A stretch of DNA of 5,008 nucleotides, taken from contig ONQK01000185.1 of the NCBI GenBank assembly GCA_900319895.1, positions 1 to 5,008 of the forward strand. Reading direction: 5' to 3'. Position 1 is the stretch's first letter, and every line of letters begins with the position of its first letter. Shown here in pieces: positions 5,004 to 5,008 of this stretch. The translations under genes were made by a program, and so were the position numbers. The notes under the pieces are model-generated. The model ran no database searches. It was given only the letters and a program-made list of their open reading frames with translations, and had not been told where the DNA came from. This DNA is from an uncultured Prevotella sp. (GTDB lineage Bacteria > Bacteroidota > Bacteroidia > Bacteroidales > Bacteroidaceae).

Positions 5004-5008
5004 CAAAA

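Larger units (their letters stand above)
4120..5008. other. Long intergenic region upstream of dnaE, no recognisable gene
   Basis: About 890 bp in which I find no protein family, tRNA or rRNA on either strand. The longest reading frames on the plus strand (69 codons from a TTG at 4764; 65 codons from a GTG at 4796) overlap in different frames across a repeat-rich stretch, start at weak codons and look random. Composition changes along the region: moderately AT-rich at 4120-4250, a very AT-rich block at 4251-4320, a GC-rich island at about 4321-4450, AT-rich again to 4760, then a purine-rich, repeat-rich segment at 4764-4900 and mixed sequence to the edge. Individual sites are listed separately. 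The neighbouring gene beyond 5008 is not visible, so I cannot say whether this is a divergent intergenic region. Confidence 0.75.

Overview
The window carries one complete large gene, one truncated gene and a long non-coding stretch, and all the coding sequence is on the minus strand. The complete gene is dnaE, the alpha (polymerase) subunit of DNA polymerase III (255-4034, 1259 aa). Downstream of it is the 5' part of a classical thioredoxin gene (1-155, 51 complete codons), whose 3' end lies outside the window.

The organism is most likely a member of the Bacteroidota. Both genes are preceded by the promoter type of that phylum (TTG/TTTG, about 19 bases, then TAnnTTTG), neither has a Shine-Dalgarno sequence, and the gaps are very AT-rich next to moderately GC-balanced coding sequence. 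The DnaE itself (long, one-domain PHP start, large insertion around residues 305-360) also fits. I cannot assign a genus.

Layout, left to right: thioredoxin 5' part (1-155); a 99-bp AT-rich gap with a well-formed thioredoxin promoter (204-234); dnaE (255-4034); the dnaE leader and promoter (4035-4119) with a tandem 9-bp repeat at the expected transcription start; then about 890 bp with no recognisable gene (4120-5008). That last stretch is not featureless. It holds an A/T hairpin directly behind the dnaE promoter, an 8-bp GA-rich inverted repeat, a GC-rich island with several nested or competing hairpins and a 31-codon reading frame (about 4321-4450), a candidate minus-strand promoter with an AT-tract behind it (4679-4738), a cluster of short direct repeats (4795-4880) and a perfect 19-bp dyad at the right edge.

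Functionally the two genes are housekeeping: chromosome replication and disulfide reduction. Thioredoxin has its own promoter and need not depend on read-through from dnaE. The DnaE retains all nine expected metal ligands of its PHP domain, which predicts built-in 3'-5' proofreading. I found no evidence for a new multi-gene system. The most open question is whether the region between the candidate promoter at 4679-4710 and about 4270 makes a small structured RNA or a short peptide.
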